From positions 1,860,001-1,924,000 of the forward strand of contig NZ_CP041046.1 of assembly GCF_006385595.1 (NCBI RefSeq): 64,000 bases of DNA, read 5' to 3'. The notes under the pieces were generated by a model. That model had not been told where the DNA came from. It worked only from the letters and a program-made list of their open reading frames with translations, and did not search any database. The DNA is from Luteibacter pinisoli. Lineage in GTDB: Bacteria; Pseudomonadota; Gammaproteobacteria; Xanthomonadales; Rhodanobacteraceae. The position numbers were made by a program, and so were the translations under genes. The first letter of the stretch is position 1. Each line of letters opens with the position of its first letter. Positions 44,581 to 54,030 of this stretch are shown here, piece by piece.

Positions 44581-45662
44581 CCACCATCGCCAACCCCACG
44601 GGCTACGCCCGCGAAAACGACGTCGCTCCCGGCCTGCTCGGCCTGGCCGAACGCGGCCTGGTGCCGGATGCCCTCCTGCGCGCCGGCATCCGTCGGCTGT
44701 GCGCCGAGCGCATGACGCACGAGCGCCGCGGCGGCGAAGGCGCCACCGCGGAACGCTTCCAGGCGCTGATAGACACCCTGCGGCATAGCGAGGTGGCGAT
44801 CCACACCGACGCCGCCAATGGCCAGCATTACGAACTGCCCCCCGCCTTCTTCGAGCTGTGCCTGGGCCACCGGCTGAAATATTCCAGCTGCTATTACCCG
44901 CGGCCCGGCATGACCCTGGACGAGGCCGAAGAGGCGATGCTGGCGCTTTACAGCGAGCGCGCGGAGCTGGCCGATGGCCAGGCGATCCTGGAACTCGGTT
45001 GCGGCTGGGGCTCGCTCACCCTGTGGATGGCCCAGCGCTATCCACGGGCGCGGATTACCGCGGTATCCAATTCGGCCCCGCAGCGCCGTCACATCCAGGC
45101 CCGCTGTGCGGCGCTGAACATCCACAATGTGCAGGTGATCACGGCCGACGTGAACACGCTGACCCTGCTTGACGCCGATTATGACCGTTGCGTGTCGATC
45201 GAGATGTTCGAGCACATGCGCAACTACGCGACCCTGCTCAAGCGCATCGGCCGCTGGCTGAAGCCGGGTGGCAAGCTGTTCGTGCACATCTTCACCCACC
45301 GCACGCTGATGTATCCCTTCGACACCGACGGGGACAGCGACTGGATGGCCCGGCACTTCTTTACCGGGGGGCTGATGCCGGCGGCGGATACGCTGCTATG
45401 GTTCCAGGACGACCTGCGCATCGAAGCGCGCTGGCAGGTGGACGGCACCCACTATGAGCGCACCGCCAATCACTGGCTGGCGCGCCAGGATGCGAACCGC
45501 GATGCCGTCATGGCGGTGCTGGTCGAGGCCTATGGGGACGCGGCCCGGCTGTGGTTCCAGCGCTGGCGGATGTTCTGGATGGCCTGCGCGGAGCTGTTTG
45601 GCTATGCCGGGGGCTCGGAATGGGGCGTGAGCCACTACCGTTTCACCCGGCCGCTCTACTAG
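44577..45662 (+). CDS. CFA-synthase-like SAM-dependent methyltransferase
   Basis: Second cyclopropane-synthase-family protein (361 aa). Motifs are E-L-G-C-G-W-G-S-L-T, S-N-S-A-P-Q-R-R-H-I and E-M-F-E-H-M. It is more distant from E. coli Cfa than the upstream paralogue: the Cys139 site reads Y-S-S-C-Y-Y. It may methylate rather than cyclopropanate, as in enzymes making 10- or 11-methyl fatty acids. It ends the lipid operon. Confidence 0.88.
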   Translation: MTTIANPTGYARENDVAPGLLGLAERGLVPDALLRAGIRRLCAERMTHERRGGEGATAERFQALIDTLRHSEVAIHTDAANGQHYELPPAFFELCLGHRLKYSSCYYPRPGMTLDEAEEAMLALYSERAELADGQAILELGCGWGSLTLWMAQRYPRARITAVSNSAPQRRHIQARCAALNIHNVQVITADVNTLTLLDADYDRCVSIEMFEHMRNYATLLKRIGRWLKPGGKLFVHIFTHRTLMYPFDTDGDSDWMARHFFTGGLMPAADTLLWFQDDLRIEARWQVDGTHYERTANHWLARQDANRDAVMAVLVEAYGDAARLWFQRWRMFWMACAELFGYAGGSEWGVSHYRFTRPLY

Positions 45663-45810
45663 GGCAGGCCTGATGTGGGGCCGGCAGGAATGTCCAATCC
45701 TGCCATCTGTGCCTGCGAGACATTTCACCTTTTCCAGCCTGTTGGCTTGGCATGGGCGGTTGGCGGTCCCACGATGGCCTGCCTGCACGTCCGCATTGAA
45801 GGAGAGTGAT

Positions 45811-46188
45811 ATGTCCTCCCGCCCCGTCAGGATCCCTGGCCCCGATCATCCGATGACCATCACGCCCGCCGGCGGGCGTGTGGTGGTGCGCGATGGCGAC
45901 ACGGTCATCGCCGATACCCGTCGTGCCATGAGCCTGAAAGAGTCCACGTACCCGGTGGTGCTCTACATCCCGCGCGATGACGCGAACATGGCCGTGCTGC
46001 AACGTACGGAGCACACCACCTGGTGCCCGTACAAGGGCGAGGCCTCGTATTACAGCCTCCCCGGTAACAGCGAGCGTGCCATCAACGCCATCTGGACCTA
46101 CGAAACGCCACATGAGGCCGCCGCCGATATCCGCGGCCACCTGGCCTTTTACCCCGACCGCGTGTCCATCGAGCACACCCCCGACTGA
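45811..46188 (+). CDS. DUF427 protein
   Basis: Protein of 125 aa of the DUF427 family, with V-V-V-R-D-G-D-T-V-I-A-D-T and the conserved T-x-C-P-Y-K-G-E-A-S-Y-Y. The fold is small and beta-rich; function is unknown. AAGGAGAG lies just before the ATG. It ends 17 bases before the EgtB-EgtD fusion gene, so the two probably share an mRNA. Confidence 0.92.
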   Translation: MSSRPVRIPGPDHPMTITPAGGRVVVRDGDTVIADTRRAMSLKESTYPVVLYIPRDDANMAVLQRTEHTTWCPYKGEASYYSLPGNSERAINAIWTYETPHEAAADIRGHLAFYPDRVSIEHTPD

Positions 46189-46205
46189 CCGCCGGAGTCT
46201 TCCCC

Positions 46206-48419
46206 ATGCAAGCTCTTTTTGACACCTGGACCGCCTCGTGTACGACGGCCCCCGCCGAAGGCGCGACCCCGCCCGCGCTTTCCCTGGCCGAGCGCTATGA
46301 CGCCGTGCGGGGGCGCACCGATGCGCTGGTTGCCGCACTCGGCGCCGAAGACATGCAGGCGCAGTCCATGCCCGATGCCAGCCCGGCGAAGTGGCACCTC
46401 GCGCATACCACGTGGTTCTTCGAGACCTTCCTGCTCGGGCCGAACCTGCCCGGTTACAGCGTCTTCGATGCGACGTTTGGTTACCTGTTCAACTCGTACT
46501 ACGAGGCCGTGGGCCCGCGTCACCCGCGCCCCATGCGCGGCCTGATCACCCGGCCGGGCATCGATGGCGTCCGCGCGTACCGTGCGCACGTGGATACCCA
46601 CATGCGCCGCTTCATCGCTGCCGGGCTCGACGCCGAGCGCGAGGCGCTGCTGCGCCTGGGCCTGGCCCACGAGGAGCAGCACCAGGAATTGCTGGTGATG
46701 GACGTGCAGCACCTGTTCGCGCAATCGCCGTTGAAGCCCGCCTTCCATCCGGCATGGCCGGCCGCGCCCGCCGGCCCCGCCGGGCGTTACCGCCACGTGG
46801 CGGGTGGCCCGGTGCGCATCGGTGTGGCGGACGAAGCCTTTGCCTTCGACAACGAAGGTCCGCAGCACACCGCGTGGCTGGAACCCTTCCAGCTGTCCGA
46901 TCGCCTGGTCACCAATGGCCAGTGGCTGGCCTTCATGGCGCTCGGCGGCTATCGACGTCCGGAGCTGTGGCTCTCCGACGGTTGGGCACAGTGCCAGGCC
47001 GAAGGTTGGGACGCGCCGCTGTACTGGCAGCGCGAAGGCGACACCTGGTTCCACATGACGCCAGGTGGCTGGCAGCCGGTGGACCCGGACGCTGCCGTGG
47101 TCCACGTGAGCTTCTATGAGGCCGATGCCTACGCCCGCTGGGCCGGCGCGCGCCTGCCTACCGAAGCGGAGTGGGAACACGCCGTGCGCACGCGGCACGA
47201 CCTCGAGCAGGTATACGACACCGCATGGCAGTGGACCGCCAGCGCGTACACCGCCTATCCCGGTTTCACCGCCGCGGACGATGCCGTGGGTGAGTACAAC
47301 GGCAAGTTCATGAGCGGGCAGATGGTGTTGCGCGGTGGTGCGTCGGTGACGCCGCCAGGCCATTCGCGGCCGTCGTACCGGAATTTCTACCGTCCGGGGC
47401 AGCGCTGGATGTTTGCCGGCGTGCGTCTGGCACGGGCCCTCGCCCGGGCGGATGACGACGAGCGCCAGGCGTTCCTGCGCGATACCCTCGCCGGCCTCTC
47501 GACCCCGCAGAAGACCTTCTCGCCGAAGTACTTCTACGACGGTGCGGGCTCGGCCTTGTTCGAGGCCATCTGCGAGACGCCCGAGTACTACCCGACGCGC
47601 ACCGAAACCGGCTTGTTGCACACCATCGCGCCGGCGCTCGCCGCGGCGATTCCCGATGATGCGGTGTTGCTGGAACTGGGTAGCGGCGCGAGCGACAAGA
47701 CCCGCCTGCTGCTCGACGCGAAACCCTCGCTGGCCGCCTACGTCCCGGTGGATATCAGCCCCGACGCGCTGCAAGGCGCGGCCGAGCGCCTGCGCAGTGC
47801 CTATCCGTCGCTGGCGATCGTCCCGGTGGTGGCGGATTTCACCCAGGGCATCGATGTACCCGACGCGCTAGCGGGCAAGCCGGTGGTCGCGTTTTTCCCG
47901 GGCTCCACCATCGGCAACTTCGAGCCGCACGAGGCCGTGGACCTGATGCGTGCCGTCCGTCGCCGCCTTGGCGCCGGTGCCCGCTTCATCGTCGGGGCCG
48001 ACCAGGTGAAACCGGTCGACGTGCTGCTCGCCGCGTACGACGATGCCGAGGGCGTCACGGCGGCGTTCAATCGCAACGTGCTGGTCCGTATCAACCGCGA
48101 ACTCGGTGCCGATTTCGACGTGGGTGCGTTTGAGCACCGCGCGGTGTGGAACGCAGCGAAGTCGCGCATCGAGATGCACCTGGAAAGCAGCGTGGCGCAG
48201 ACGGTGACGGTGGCCGGCCAGCGGTTCGCGTTCGAGGCCGGCGAAACCATCCACACCGAGAACTCGCACAAGTTCACGCCCGAATCGTTCCAGGCGCTGG
48301 CGGAGCGGGCAGGGTGGGCGATCGAAGCGCAGTGGATCTCCGATACGCCCGCCTTCGGCGTGTTCCTCCTGAAGGCGGTCCAGGGCGGGCCGGTCAGCGA
48401 CTCTCGCGGAGGGTCATGA
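46206..48419 (+). CDS. egtBD: Fused ergothioneine biosynthesis enzyme EgtB-EgtD
   Basis: Bifunctional protein of 737 aa. Residues 1-415 are EgtB, the non-haem iron sulfoxide synthase: H67 (H-L-A-H-T) and H155/H159 (H-E-E-Q-H-Q-E) match the three-His iron site, followed by the FGE-type domain with E-Y-N-G-K-F-M-S-G-Q-M-V-L-R-G-G. Residues 425-737 are EgtD, the histidine trimethyltransferase: F-S-P-K-Y-F-Y-D, E-Y-Y-P-T-R-T-E, L-E-L-G-S-G and A-F-N-R-N-V-L. One enzyme would methylate His to hercynine and then add sulfur. The last 26 bases overlap the convergent pgaD. No egtA, egtC or egtE is nearby. Confidence 0.95.
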   Translation: MQALFDTWTASCTTAPAEGATPPALSLAERYDAVRGRTDALVAALGAEDMQAQSMPDASPAKWHLAHTTWFFETFLLGPNLPGYSVFDATFGYLFNSYYEAVGPRHPRPMRGLITRPGIDGVRAYRAHVDTHMRRFIAAGLDAEREALLRLGLAHEEQHQELLVMDVQHLFAQSPLKPAFHPAWPAAPAGPAGRYRHVAGGPVRIGVADEAFAFDNEGPQHTAWLEPFQLSDRLVTNGQWLAFMALGGYRRPELWLSDGWAQCQAEGWDAPLYWQREGDTWFHMTPGGWQPVDPDAAVVHVSFYEADAYARWAGARLPTEAEWEHAVRTRHDLEQVYDTAWQWTASAYTAYPGFTAADDAVGEYNGKFMSGQMVLRGGASVTPPGHSRPSYRNFYRPGQRWMFAGVRLARALARADDDERQAFLRDTLAGLSTPQKTFSPKYFYDGAGSALFEAICETPEYYPTRTETGLLHTIAPALAAAIPDDAVLLELGSGASDKTRLLLDAKPSLAAYVPVDISPDALQGAAERLRSAYPSLAIVPVVADFTQGIDVPDALAGKPVVAFFPGSTIGNFEPHEAVDLMRAVRRRLGAGARFIVGADQVKPVDVLLAAYDDAEGVTAAFNRNVLVRINRELGADFDVGAFEHRAVWNAAKSRIEMHLESSVAQTVTVAGQRFAFEAGETIHTENSHKFTPESFQALAERAGWAIEAQWISDTPAFGVFLLKAVQGGPVSDSRGGS

Positions 48420-48837
48420 AACCCTCCTCGGAGACGCTGACGACGGCGCGGCGCGTGTCCTGCATGCGCACCGCGTCGTCAGTGGAGGCGCCGATCTTGG
48501 CAGCGGTCTCCGCGACACCGACGGGCGAATTACCGCGGCGCTTCTGCTTGCCGACGAAGCGTGCGTAGTTGTAGCCGGACCACGCCGTGAAGGTGACCGC
48601 CGTCGCAAGGGCGACGGTGAGCACCACCTTGATGTCCCCGCCATCGGTGATCGGATCGAGCAGGTGCAGCTGTGCCAGCGTGTCGCGGATGCCGTAGGCC
48701 CACGCGCCCAGGGTCACCAGCGGCAGCCACAGGAAGGCCCAGAACACCCACAGCACCACCGTCACCAGGCCAAACGCCGCCTTCTGCGCGCCGCTCTGGC
48801 GCTCCGGGCGCTGGATCACAATCGCTTCCGCTTTCAT
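48394..48837 (-). CDS. pgaD: PNAG biosynthesis protein PgaD, copy 1
   Basis: Small inner-membrane protein of 147 aa with two hydrophobic segments (about residues 22-48 and 68-90), as in PgaD, which binds c-di-GMP with PgaC to activate PNAG polymerisation. It starts M-K-A-E-A-I-V-I-Q-R-P and resembles the second copy (54146-54643). ATGA overlap with pgaC. Last gene of the pgaABCD operon; its 3' end overlaps egtBD by 26 bases. Confidence 0.88.
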   Translation of the reverse strand: MKAEAIVIQRPERQSGAQKAAFGLVTVVLWVFWAFLWLPLVTLGAWAYGIRDTLAQLHLLDPITDGGDIKVVLTVALATAVTFTAWSGYNYARFVGKQKRRGNSPVGVAETAAKIGASTDDAVRMQDTRRAVVSVSEEGFMTLRESR

Positions 48838-50084
48838 CGCAGCCCCCGGTCCGGGCTCACCCACACCGCACGCGTGCCCTTGCGCTTCATGATCGCCTTG
48901 GGCAACGCCACGATGGAAGTGGCCGTGTTGAGCACCCAGTACACCAGCGGGTACCAGATCATCCAGTAATAGTTGCGGCCGATACGCGTCTCGTAGCGGC
49001 GATCCACCAGCAGGCTGATGCCGAACTGCGCCAGGCAGATGATGCCCAGCACCACGCCATGCCATTGCGGCAGCAGGGTGTCGATGTACAGCGAGCGCGG
49101 CAGCTCCACGAAATGGCCGGCGGCCCAGAGCACGACGATCGTCCCCATCGTGTACGACCACAGCAAGCTGGTGAAGTATTCGAACGCCACCGGCCACATG
49201 CGCCGCTGCCGCCACTTCATCAGCCTGCCGGTGTAACGCAGCAGCACTTCGGAGCCGCCCTGGGCCCAGCGCAGGCGCTGCTTCCACAGGCCGCGCACCG
49301 TTTCCGGCATCAGGATCCAGCACAGCGCATTGGGCTCGTAGCGGATTTCCCAGTGGCGCATCTGCAGGCGCCAGCTGACATCGATGTCTTCGGTGACCAT
49401 ATCGGTGTTCCAGTAACCGATATCGTGCAGGGCGCTCTTGCGGAAGGCCGCGATGACGCCGGACACCGTGAAGATGCGGCCGTACACACGCTGTGCGCGC
49501 TTGATCAAGCCGATGATCGACGAGAACTCGCCCACCTGGAGCTTGCCCAGGAGGGTGGAGCGGTTGCGGATGCGCGGGTTGCCGGTGACCGCGGCGACGC
49601 GCGGGCTGTCGAGCATGTGCGCGATCATCCAGTGCGTGGCGTAATCATCCAGCAGGGCGTCGCCATCGACGCAGACGAGGAAGTCCGCCTTCGAGGCCAG
49701 CGCCGCGGCACGCAGGCCCATGGCCTTGCCCTGGTTGGACGCCATGTGGATGACGCGCAGCTTCGGGTACTGGTCCAGCAGCTGGTCCAGCTGGGCACCG
49801 GTGTCGTCCGTGGAGCCGTCGTTGATCGCGATGATCTCGAAGTTCGGCCACTGCTGGGACGCCAGATGGGCGATGGTCTCGCGCACCTGCTCGCCCTCGT
49901 TATGGCAGGGCACGATTAGCGTCACCATCGGGTACTCGGCGAGCGCGGGCGGTTTGACGCGCAGCGGCTCGTTGCGCTCCCAGCGCAGGTAGTAGATGAC
50001 CCCGCCGCTCATCCACACCAGCGACATCGCCAGCGGATAGAAGAACGCGAATTCCAGAAGGAAATGCAGCACTCCGCCATTCAT
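48834..50084 (-). CDS. pgaC: PNAG synthase PgaC, copy 1
   Basis: Membrane GT2 glycosyltransferase (416 aa) polymerising UDP-GlcNAc to poly-beta-1,6-N-acetylglucosamine and exporting it. The GT2 motifs are N-D-G-S, C-V-D-G-D-A-L-L-D-D-Y, T-E-D-I-D-V-S-W and Q-R-L-R-W-A-Q-G-G. Hydrophobic segments occur at both ends. Close in sequence to the copy at 54640. Overlaps pgaB and pgaD by 4 bases each. Confidence 0.95.
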   Translation of the reverse strand: MNGGVLHFLLEFAFFYPLAMSLVWMSGGVIYYLRWERNEPLRVKPPALAEYPMVTLIVPCHNEGEQVRETIAHLASQQWPNFEIIAINDGSTDDTGAQLDQLLDQYPKLRVIHMASNQGKAMGLRAAALASKADFLVCVDGDALLDDYATHWMIAHMLDSPRVAAVTGNPRIRNRSTLLGKLQVGEFSSIIGLIKRAQRVYGRIFTVSGVIAAFRKSALHDIGYWNTDMVTEDIDVSWRLQMRHWEIRYEPNALCWILMPETVRGLWKQRLRWAQGGSEVLLRYTGRLMKWRQRRMWPVAFEYFTSLLWSYTMGTIVVLWAAGHFVELPRSLYIDTLLPQWHGVVLGIICLAQFGISLLVDRRYETRIGRNYYWMIWYPLVYWVLNTATSIVALPKAIMKRKGTRAVWVSPDRGLR

Positions 50085-51964
50085 CGGGCAGGCTCACGGT
50101 AGGGGTAATCGGACGCCGAGATGGTCGGGCGCACGGATTCCATGTCGGGTTGATCGTGCAGGAAATCGTCGGGGTAGTAGCCGACGTGGCGCGCGCCCGC
50201 GGCCTGGACGGCGCGGATACGATCGTTGAGGTCGCCCACGTCGATGCGCTCCTTCGTGCGCCAGTTGTACGTGGCGAATTCGAACAGGGTGCGATCAGCG
50301 CCCCTGGGTTCCTCCAGCACCTTCGCGACCAGCTTGCGGTACCAGCCGAGGCGGTCGGACTGCTGGTCGAGCTGCGGCATGGCCATGATCGCCGTCATGT
50401 CGTAAGCGGCGAGGAAGGCCGGCAGGCTCTGCGCCGTCCATGCCTCGGCTTTGGGCTGGAGCACCGGGCGGGCGAGCAGGTTGCGTGCGGTAAGCAGCTG
50501 CGGGTGCCACTTCTTCATCCGCCCGGCCAGTTCCTGGGTGAACGCGATGAGCGCGCTGGTGTTCTGCGCGGGCGTGTTCGTCGCCCACGGGCCGAGCTGG
50601 TCGGTATCGCGCAGGTAGGCGTCATCCGAGAACAGCACGCCGGCTTCGTCGGTGTGCATGGCGAGGTCTTCGTAGACGTCGCCGATCATCTGGCGCACCG
50701 CCGGATCGTAGGGCGCGAGGCGGAAATGGTCGCTGCCCGGCTTGGGCTCGCCGGCCAGCGAGGGCAGGTTCTTGCCGTCCGGAAAGCGAAACGCCAGCAC
50801 CGGCATCCATGCGTAAACGCGCACGCCGGCACGCGTACGCAGCTGCCACGACACGCGCGAGAACAGGTCGGCGCGCATCGGCAGGTGGCGGTTCGGGAAG
50901 TACACCGCATCCGCGACGCCATCACCGTCCGGGTCGGCGTACGCCTGTAGCCAGACCTGGCTCGGATGCAGCCGCTTGATCCGGTCGAGCAGTTTGGAGA
51001 GGTTGCGATCCTGCTGGGCCGGGTCCGGGTCGTAGATGTAATCCAGGTCGACCTGGATCGCACGCACGGCATCGACGCGCGCCTGGTGGCGCATGAGCCA
51101 GCCCAGGCGATTGGCGGTGATGTTGCCGCTGACCAGCAGGCGCGGGATGGTGCCGCCCGAGCCAAGGGAGGGAATGGCATCGCCCAGGCTGAAGGAGATC
51201 GACATGCCCAGGCCGGCCGCGACGTCCTGGCCGACGCGGGTGAAGGCGCCGTAGGGCCACGCGATGGCGCGCGGACGCACGCCGGTGTGCGCGGCGATTT
51301 CGTCCGCGCTCTTCGACAGATCGTCGCGGACGCGCGCAGCGTATTCGGCTTCCGTTTCGTAACCGTGCTTCGACGCGTCGAACTGCAGGTACGCCGCCGC
51401 CGGCATCTGGTTGCCCTGCGGGTTGCCGTTGGTGCCCTGGTGCAGCGCCCACGAATGCGAGGCGAACTCGACCAGGCCGGACTTCTGCATCTCCGCCACC
51501 TGGTCCCAGGTGAGGAAGCACGAGCGGTCGCAGTCGCTGCCGTTGTACGGCATGCGCTTGCCTTCGGGCAGGTCCATCCACGAACCCACGACCGCGGCCA
51601 GCGCGGGATAGTGATACGCGCGCAGCAGCGGGTAGACGCGGGTGTAGAAGCTTTCCAGGCCGTCGTCGAAGGTCAGCAGCACGGCGTCCTTCGGCAGCGG
51701 ACGGCCGCCCTGGGAGGCTTCCTTCACCTGGTCGAAGGTGACGACGTTATAGCCGTTGGCCTTGAGCCAGTCGAAATGCGAGACGAGATGGTCGGTGCTC
51801 GTGGCGTCCGGATCACGGTCGGCATCCAGGCCGACATCATCGCGAACATCGTGGTACGCGAGCACGATGAGGTTTGGCCGCGCAGGCGCAGCCGTCTGCG
51901 CGAAGGCGGGGAGCGCCAGCCCAAGCAGGGCGAGGATCAACAACAGCGGGCGCATGGACTTCAT
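50081..51964 (-). CDS. pgaB: PNAG N-deacetylase PgaB
   Basis: Periplasmic enzyme (627 aa) that partly deacetylates PNAG to let it pass the outer membrane. An N-terminal NodB domain has the metal-site T-F-D-D-G and H-S-W, and a long C-terminal glycosidase-like domain follows. The signal peptide ends L-P-A-F-A-Q with no lipobox Cys, so it appears soluble, whereas E. coli PgaB is a lipoprotein. Start 51964 is chosen for the ATGA overlap with pgaA; the frame would allow three more codons. Confidence 0.94.
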   Translation of the reverse strand: MKSMRPLLLILALLGLALPAFAQTAAPARPNLIVLAYHDVRDDVGLDADRDPDATSTDHLVSHFDWLKANGYNVVTFDQVKEASQGGRPLPKDAVLLTFDDGLESFYTRVYPLLRAYHYPALAAVVGSWMDLPEGKRMPYNGSDCDRSCFLTWDQVAEMQKSGLVEFASHSWALHQGTNGNPQGNQMPAAAYLQFDASKHGYETEAEYAARVRDDLSKSADEIAAHTGVRPRAIAWPYGAFTRVGQDVAAGLGMSISFSLGDAIPSLGSGGTIPRLLVSGNITANRLGWLMRHQARVDAVRAIQVDLDYIYDPDPAQQDRNLSKLLDRIKRLHPSQVWLQAYADPDGDGVADAVYFPNRHLPMRADLFSRVSWQLRTRAGVRVYAWMPVLAFRFPDGKNLPSLAGEPKPGSDHFRLAPYDPAVRQMIGDVYEDLAMHTDEAGVLFSDDAYLRDTDQLGPWATNTPAQNTSALIAFTQELAGRMKKWHPQLLTARNLLARPVLQPKAEAWTAQSLPAFLAAYDMTAIMAMPQLDQQSDRLGWYRKLVAKVLEEPRGADRTLFEFATYNWRTKERIDVGDLNDRIRAVQAAGARHVGYYPDDFLHDQPDMESVRPTISASDYPYREPAR

Positions 51965-54030
51965 TCTCCCCAATGCATCGTCAGGTCGAGGACGAAGCGA
52001 TGTTCGCGGCGTCCGTCGTAGGGTTGGTTGTGCCAGCCGATCGACCAGCCAAAGCGCAGGCCGTCACGGGCCTGCAGCGTCTGGCCATAGCGCACGGTGG
52101 CGATCCAGCCGGTGGCATAGCCCTGCTCGGCGTACTGGCCCACGGCCACGTCGAAGCGCTGGGTGACATTGCGTTCGTAGTACTGGCCCAGCAGGTTTTC
52201 CAGCCGGCCGGTGAGGGCGTAGCTGTTGTCGCGGCGCGGGTTGAAGTACGGCCGGTCGGTGTCGGTGTTCATCGATCCACCGACTTCGATGCCGCCATCG
52301 AGCGCGAGGTTAGGTGCGGTGTGCAGGCGCTGGGTCACCGAGGCAAGCCAGCTGGTGCGCTCGTTGCCGTCGCTGAAGTGATCGCGCGAGAGGCCCAGGC
52401 GTGCCTGCGTGAGTTCGCTGGCGCGGTAGGTCACCGCGGTGTCCAGCGTCTTCGCCGAGATACCGTAGTACTGCGCGCGCAGCGGCGTGTCTTCGCCCGC
52501 GGTGCTGAAGTCGGCCGCGACGGCCCAGTGGTCGGTCAGTGACCAGTCGAAGCCGGTTTCCAGCGCGGTCTTGCCCACGTAACGGTCGGCCGACGGCAGG
52601 GCCTGCACGTAGGCTGTGAAGCCCTGCAGGTAGCCGCGGACGCCGACGCCGGCGCGGGTGCGGCGGACATCGCCCTCGGGCAGGTCGGCCGTGGAATAGC
52701 GGCCCAGCGCCAGCACGCGCCAGTGATCGTCGATGAGCGGACTCGCCACGGTGGCCTGGGTGGTGCCGTCACGGTCGCCGTAATCCGGGCTCGAGCCCTT
52801 GCCCTGCTCGGTGCTGATGTCGAACTGCCAGCCTTTCTCGCGTTCCCAGGCGCGCTCGGCACGGTCGACCCGGTCGTTGCGATCGCCCTTGGTCTGGGCG
52901 ATGGCGAGCACGTCGTCGACGTCTTCGTAGTCGTAGAGCGCGCGGTACGCTTCCGCTTCGCCGAGCAGCGCGTCGATGTCGCGCTCGTTGAGGGTGGAGG
53001 CGATATGGAAATCGTCCAATGCGCGGCGTGGCCAGCCGCGGGCCATTTCGGCATTGCCGAGTTCGCGACGGATCTGCGCGTCGGTCGGCGCCTCGCGACT
53101 CATCGCGTTGATCTGCTCATACGCTGGCTGCGGCATACCCACGGAGCGGCGAAGCACCGCGGCGTTCAGGTCGGCATCGACCTTGCGCGGGTTCTGGATG
53201 GGCAGGCGAATCCCCGGCACGCGCACCCACGGCTGCTCCTTCGCGGCCAGTTCGTCGATCGTCGTAAAGGCCTTGTCGATCTGGCCGGACTCGGCGTACG
53301 CGTACATCAGCCCGATGCGCGGCTCCACGTCGGTGCTCGCGTAAGGGCCGGGATCCTTGCGAATGCTGTCTTCGTAGAGGGCGGCCGATTCGGCCGGGCG
53401 GCGGCGCACGAGCAGGGCGTCGGCGACGGCACGCTCGGCGTAAGCCGGCGGGTCCACGCCGTCTTTCTTCAGGGCGTCATAGCGCTGGATCGCTTCATCC
53501 GGGCGGCCGGCCTGGTCCAGCGCCACCAGCAGGTCGAAGGTTTCACGGCGGCGCAGGTCCGCCGGCAGCGAGGGATCGTCCGCCAGCCGGCGCGTGTCGG
53601 CCACGGCCTGGTCGGCCTCGGCGTAGGGCGTGCGCGGGTTGGCTGGCTCGCCGTTGGCCCAGCGGATCTCATGGGCGGCGTGGTCGGCCTCGAGGCGGGC
53701 GCGGTCCAGCGCGCTGGGTGGCGGCTGCAGGCCTGGCGCCAGTTCACTGGCGCGAGTGGTCGCCCCCAGCTCCGTCAACAAAGCGACGTTCATCTCGCGG
53801 GCTTCGCGATCGTCCGGCCAGCGGTCGAGCAGGGCCTGGACGTGACGCAGCGCGTCTACCCGGTGTCCCTGCGCGCGCTCATCGCGCACCTGGGCCATCA
53901 GCGCGTCGCGGCTGTCCGTTGACGTGGCCGCCAGGGCGCCGTGGGCCTGCAAGGCAAGGGCTAACGCAAGGCACAGTCTCCCCCGTGGCACGCGCGCGCT
54001 GCGCGGAGGTGTCGTCTTGAGAATTCGCAT
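51961..54030 (-). CDS. pgaA: PNAG export porin PgaA
   Basis: Outer-membrane exporter of 689 aa. The signal peptide (residues 1-35) is followed by TPR repeats (about 40-380) that bind the polymer in the periplasm, and then a beta-barrel of about 300 residues ending in a C-terminal Trp-Gly-Glu. First gene of the pgaABCD block; it starts 115 bases after the second pgaD. Confidence 0.93.
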   Translation of the reverse strand: MRILKTTPPRSARVPRGRLCLALALALQAHGALAATSTDSRDALMAQVRDERAQGHRVDALRHVQALLDRWPDDREAREMNVALLTELGATTRASELAPGLQPPPSALDRARLEADHAAHEIRWANGEPANPRTPYAEADQAVADTRRLADDPSLPADLRRRETFDLLVALDQAGRPDEAIQRYDALKKDGVDPPAYAERAVADALLVRRRPAESAALYEDSIRKDPGPYASTDVEPRIGLMYAYAESGQIDKAFTTIDELAAKEQPWVRVPGIRLPIQNPRKVDADLNAAVLRRSVGMPQPAYEQINAMSREAPTDAQIRRELGNAEMARGWPRRALDDFHIASTLNERDIDALLGEAEAYRALYDYEDVDDVLAIAQTKGDRNDRVDRAERAWEREKGWQFDISTEQGKGSSPDYGDRDGTTQATVASPLIDDHWRVLALGRYSTADLPEGDVRRTRAGVGVRGYLQGFTAYVQALPSADRYVGKTALETGFDWSLTDHWAVAADFSTAGEDTPLRAQYYGISAKTLDTAVTYRASELTQARLGLSRDHFSDGNERTSWLASVTQRLHTAPNLALDGGIEVGGSMNTDTDRPYFNPRRDNSYALTGRLENLLGQYYERNVTQRFDVAVGQYAEQGYATGWIATVRYGQTLQARDGLRFGWSIGWHNQPYDGRREHRFVLDLTMHWGE

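Noticed and set aside
46149..47774. Minus-strand open frame of 541 codons opposite EgtB-EgtD
   Set aside because: No domain, and the sense strand is a clear bifunctional enzyme.
48394..49323. A 309-codon frame extending pgaD through pgaC
   Set aside because: PgaD starts at 48837 with an ATGA overlap; the rest is an out-of-frame shadow of pgaC.
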